DNA from: Paenibacillus sp. SZ31
Lineage (GTDB): Bacteria; Bacillota; Bacilli; Paenibacillales; Paenibacillaceae
Length of the DNA: 64,000 bases
Direction of reading: 5' to 3'
Assembly (NCBI RefSeq): GCF_012912005.1
Contig: NZ_JABBEA010000001.1
Span: forward strand, 868,001 to 932,000
This document shows positions 62,401-64,000 of this stretch, one piece after another. The position numbers were made by a program, and so were the translations under genes. Numbering within the stretch: position 1 is the stretch's first letter; every line of letters starts with the position of its first letter. The notes below the pieces were generated by a model. It made no database searches, had not been told where the DNA came from, and was given only the letters and a program-made list of their open reading frames with translations.

Positions 62401-63006
62401 TCATAAAAACTCGTCTTTCCAAAACCAGTAAAACATCTTTTGCTTCATTCGATTCGCTATGTCACCATTTCTTACCTTAATCCATTTATATAGTGGTTCT
62501 TCTATAAATTCCAATAAGTCCTTTTTGCATTTCTTAAGGCTTTCTGCCAGCTCATTATAGGTAAACTTAATGCATACGAGTTCTTCCTTAAGTGGTTCCG
62601 GATCATCTGACCATACTAAGGCGTAATCATCAAAATACTGAATTCCAGGCGATGGGTCATGCCCAAGCCATGGACTTTGTTTAGCTTGAATTGAATGTTC
62701 TATTGATTGTATTTCTTCTAGCCCACAACAGCAGCTAGGCATGATACATGTCTCATCATCCTTTATAAAAGCTGCCCCACCTAGTAGCGCTACTTCATCT
62801 TGCTCAAATAGCTCTTCAAAAGATTCCTCGAAAGACTTCGATACATCAATGCTGTTGTATCCAAATAAATGCAGTAAAAACAATTCAACTTCAGCTTCAC
62901 TACTTTTTGAGGATAAAAAAGTAAATTCCTTTCGATTCACTTCATTCTCAATCCAAATAGGTTTATCGTAATAAGGTTCTCGGATTACTGGTTTCATATA
63001 AGACAA
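62401..63006 (-). CDS. Hypothetical protein with CCC motif, 201 aa, cassette gene
   Basis: Soluble acidic protein with IMPSCCCGLEEIQSIEHSIQ and SPWLGHDPSPGIQYFDDYAL followed by VWSDDPEP, a pattern I have no family name for. It looks like an immunity-type or regulatory module. TTG at 63006 has AGGTG nine bases upstream; GTG at 63018 or ATG at 62997 are alternatives. The leader starts at the GTTAGCT end of repeat R6. Confidence 0.62.
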   Translation of the reverse strand: MSYMKPVIREPYYDKPIWIENEVNRKEFTFLSSKSSEAEVELFLLHLFGYNSIDVSKSFEESFEELFEQDEVALLGGAAFIKDDETCIMPSCCCGLEEIQSIEHSIQAKQSPWLGHDPSPGIQYFDDYALVWSDDPEPLKEELVCIKFTYNELAESLKKCKKDLLEFIEEPLYKWIKVRNGDIANRMKQKMFYWFWKDEFL

Positions 63007-63051
63007 CTTAAACTTCACCTACTTCATCTTTTTATCTCGTTTTCAGGAATT

Positions 63052-63177
63052 TCAGCTAACGTTCCTGTATTCATGACGCTTGGCGTATGCCAAGTGTGTC
63101 CGGCAGCCTCTGCTTTCCTGAAATGCTTCTGCCGGACCGAGGGCGTATGCTCGATGCGTGAATATATTGTTATCTGA
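63052..63177 (-). repeat. attC-like repeat R6 (long form)
   Basis: 126 bases on the minus strand: CAGATAAC end, arm ATATTCACGC, three internal hairpins (GAGCATACGCCCTC, GTCCGGCAG...CTGCCGGAC, CTTGGCATACGCCAAG), arm CATGAATACAGGAAC and end GTTAGCTG. The largest copy; the central long hairpin is an addition relative to the others. Confidence 0.65.
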
Positions 63178-63214
63178 TTTTCAAGGTAATCTATGAATAA
63201 CTTTCAATAATGTT

Positions 63215-63598
63215 TCAACTATGATCTTCAATCAATATTAACTTCTTATCTTTCATTTGAAATATTGATTTCCCTTGAAGTTTTAATGTTTCTCCTGCCA
63301 TCATTCCATTAGGGAGATCTCTGGACAATACTCCCTCATAATCAATGTCAACCTCTGCTTTATCTCCTGCGAAAGTAATGTTCTTTATTACTTGACGCCT
63401 TTGAGAAAATACCTGAATTGACTGCTCTGCTAATGTGCGAAATTCCTGAATCCCCTTTGTTTCCGAATTCACTTCACCTTTAGAAATGTTTCGAAAATGA
63501 ATATTCTCATTCAAAACTCCTATCATTCCATCAATGTTAAACGTATTATATGAGCTCAGGTATTTTTCAATAAGATCTTTTAAATTTGAGTTCTCCAA
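63215..63598 (-). CDS. SnoaL/NTF2-like protein, 127 aa, cassette gene
   Basis: Cone-shaped NTF2-like fold: LIEKYLSSYNTFNIDGMIGV, NENIHFRNISKGEVNSETKG, QVIKNITFAGDKAEVDIDYE. Such proteins are enzymes or ligand binders and are frequent single-gene cassettes. TTG start at 63598, with TAGGAG upstream. Bounded by R7 (upstream) and R6 (downstream): the unit's end CAGATAAC is the exact inverse of its start GTTATCTG. Confidence 0.75.
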   Translation of the reverse strand: MENSNLKDLIEKYLSSYNTFNIDGMIGVLNENIHFRNISKGEVNSETKGIQEFRTLAEQSIQVFSQRRQVIKNITFAGDKAEVDIDYEGVLSRDLPNGMMAGETLKLQGKSIFQMKDKKLILIEDHS

Positions 63599-63644
63599 GT
63601 CGAATCACACTCCTAGATTTTGATATTACATAATTGTCCTGATT

Positions 63645-63744
63645 TCAGATAACGTTCCTGTATTCACGACCCAGCGTATGCTGGGTGTCCGGCGAATACC
63701 AGACCAAGGACGAATGTCCACAGCGTGAATATTATGTTATACGA
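63645..63744 (-). repeat. attC-like repeat R7 (best-preserved)
   Basis: 100 bases on the minus strand: CGTCGTATAAC end, arm AATATTCACGC, three hairpins (GGACATTCGTCC, GTCTGG.TATTCG.CCGGAC, ACCCAGCATACGCTGGGT), arm CGTGAATACAGGAAC and end GTTATCTGAAAT. Folded, it makes an outer stem with a three-hairpin head. Confidence 0.68.
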
Positions 63745-63770
63745 CGTACTAGCCTTCCTGATTACTCTCT

Positions 63771-64000
63771 CTAATTCCCATAAGTATTTAACTCACCTAA
63801 AACTCTAAGTTTTTCGAAAACTTTTTTATACTCTCGATCTATTTTCTCAACTATAAGATCTCTTGTAATATATTCTAAGTTAGTTTCTATCATTTCTTTA
63901 TAATTATTTCCAAAGACTTCAACAAGCAAAATACGATAATCAAATTCTATATGATCATATGTGCCTAATATATAATCCAAATTTAAGATATCATGTCTTA
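63771..64000 (-). CDS. Hypothetical protein, 5' end outside window
   Basis: Frame open to the window edge: ILNLDYILGTYDHIEFDYRI, YKEMIETNLEYITRDLIVEK, KIDREYKKVFEKLRVLGELN. Helical, soluble, no family recognised. It ends 27 bases before repeat R7 and is therefore the gene of the next cassette-like unit. Confidence 0.6.
   Translation of the reverse strand, partial: RHDILNLDYILGTYDHIEFDYRILLVEVFGNNYKEMIETNLEYITRDLIVEKIDREYKKVFEKLRVLGELNTYGN

Noticed and set aside
63645..63744. tRNA or tRNA-like RNA gene in the three-hairpin repeats
   Set aside because: No acceptor CCA logic, no conserved T-loop or anticodon arm, and stem lengths differ from tRNA.

Overview
The window looks like chromosome of a Paenibacillus-type Firmicute. 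The signs are consistent Shine-Dalgarno sites with many GTG/TTG starts, moderate GC, YesM/YesN-type two-component control of an LplABC-type sugar importer, AraC regulators fused to siderophore-binding domains, Fur boxes of the Bacillus 7-1-7 type, and a TcyJKLMN/YtmO/YtnJ-type sulfur operon. No rRNA, tRNA, CRISPR or intact transposase was seen.

Layout. (1) 1-5.9 kb: an HssR-like response regulator cut by the window edge, a CzcD zinc exporter under a perfect sigma-A promoter with a CzrA-type operator, and a two-component system. (2) 5.9-15 kb: Fur-controlled siderophore uptake (two FecCD permeases, two binding lipoproteins, a Btr-like AraC regulator), broken by a block of small genes (MepB, phosphotransferase, Nudix). 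(3) 15-20.9 kb: DUF4085, Nudix, an HxlR regulator divergent from a quinone-reductase-like flavoprotein, a FusB-family EF-G-binding protein and RmuC. (4) 20.9-28.8 kb: sugar ABC importer with its YesM/YesN pair, carrying a 207-bp MITE-like element. (5) 28.9-44.3 kb: AT-rich accessory region. (6) 44.4-48 kb: a second Fur-controlled siderophore operon. (7) 48-53 kb: small hypotheticals, a CPT-type kinase and DUF3885. (8) 53.1-61.3 kb: a sulfur-compound uptake and monooxygenase operon that ends at a T-box-like terminator. (9) 61.5-64 kb: another cassette-like stretch.

Main discovery candidate. From 35.5 kb leftward on the minus strand there is a decayed tyrosine recombinase, then a promoter-bearing element that recurs at 42.7 kb, then a run of single-gene units. 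The genes are two DUF4238, an HNH nuclease, an Mrr-like nuclease and a PD-(D/E)XK-like nuclease. Most are followed by a 60-126 bp structured repeat in the same orientation. The repeats have ends of the form ATAAC...GTTA, an imperfect inner inverted repeat (AATATTCACG / CGTGAATAC) and several internal hairpins, which is the architecture of integron attC sites. In some units the downstream end pairs with the same unit's own upstream end (10/10 bases in the best case), as integron cassette mechanics predict. One unit has no gene. A second stretch with the same repeats lies at 62.0-63.8 kb. I read this as a relic integron-like cassette system in a Gram-positive genome. This is inference from sequence only and needs covariance-model and comparative tests.

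Links between genes: iron genes are tied together by Fur boxes and two ligand-sensing AraC fusions. The sulfur operon couples import to two flavin monooxygenases, a YtmO-like protein and an acetyltransferase. Decay is common in the accessory zone: a lipase, a barstar gene, the recombinase and siderophore and permease fragments are all broken.
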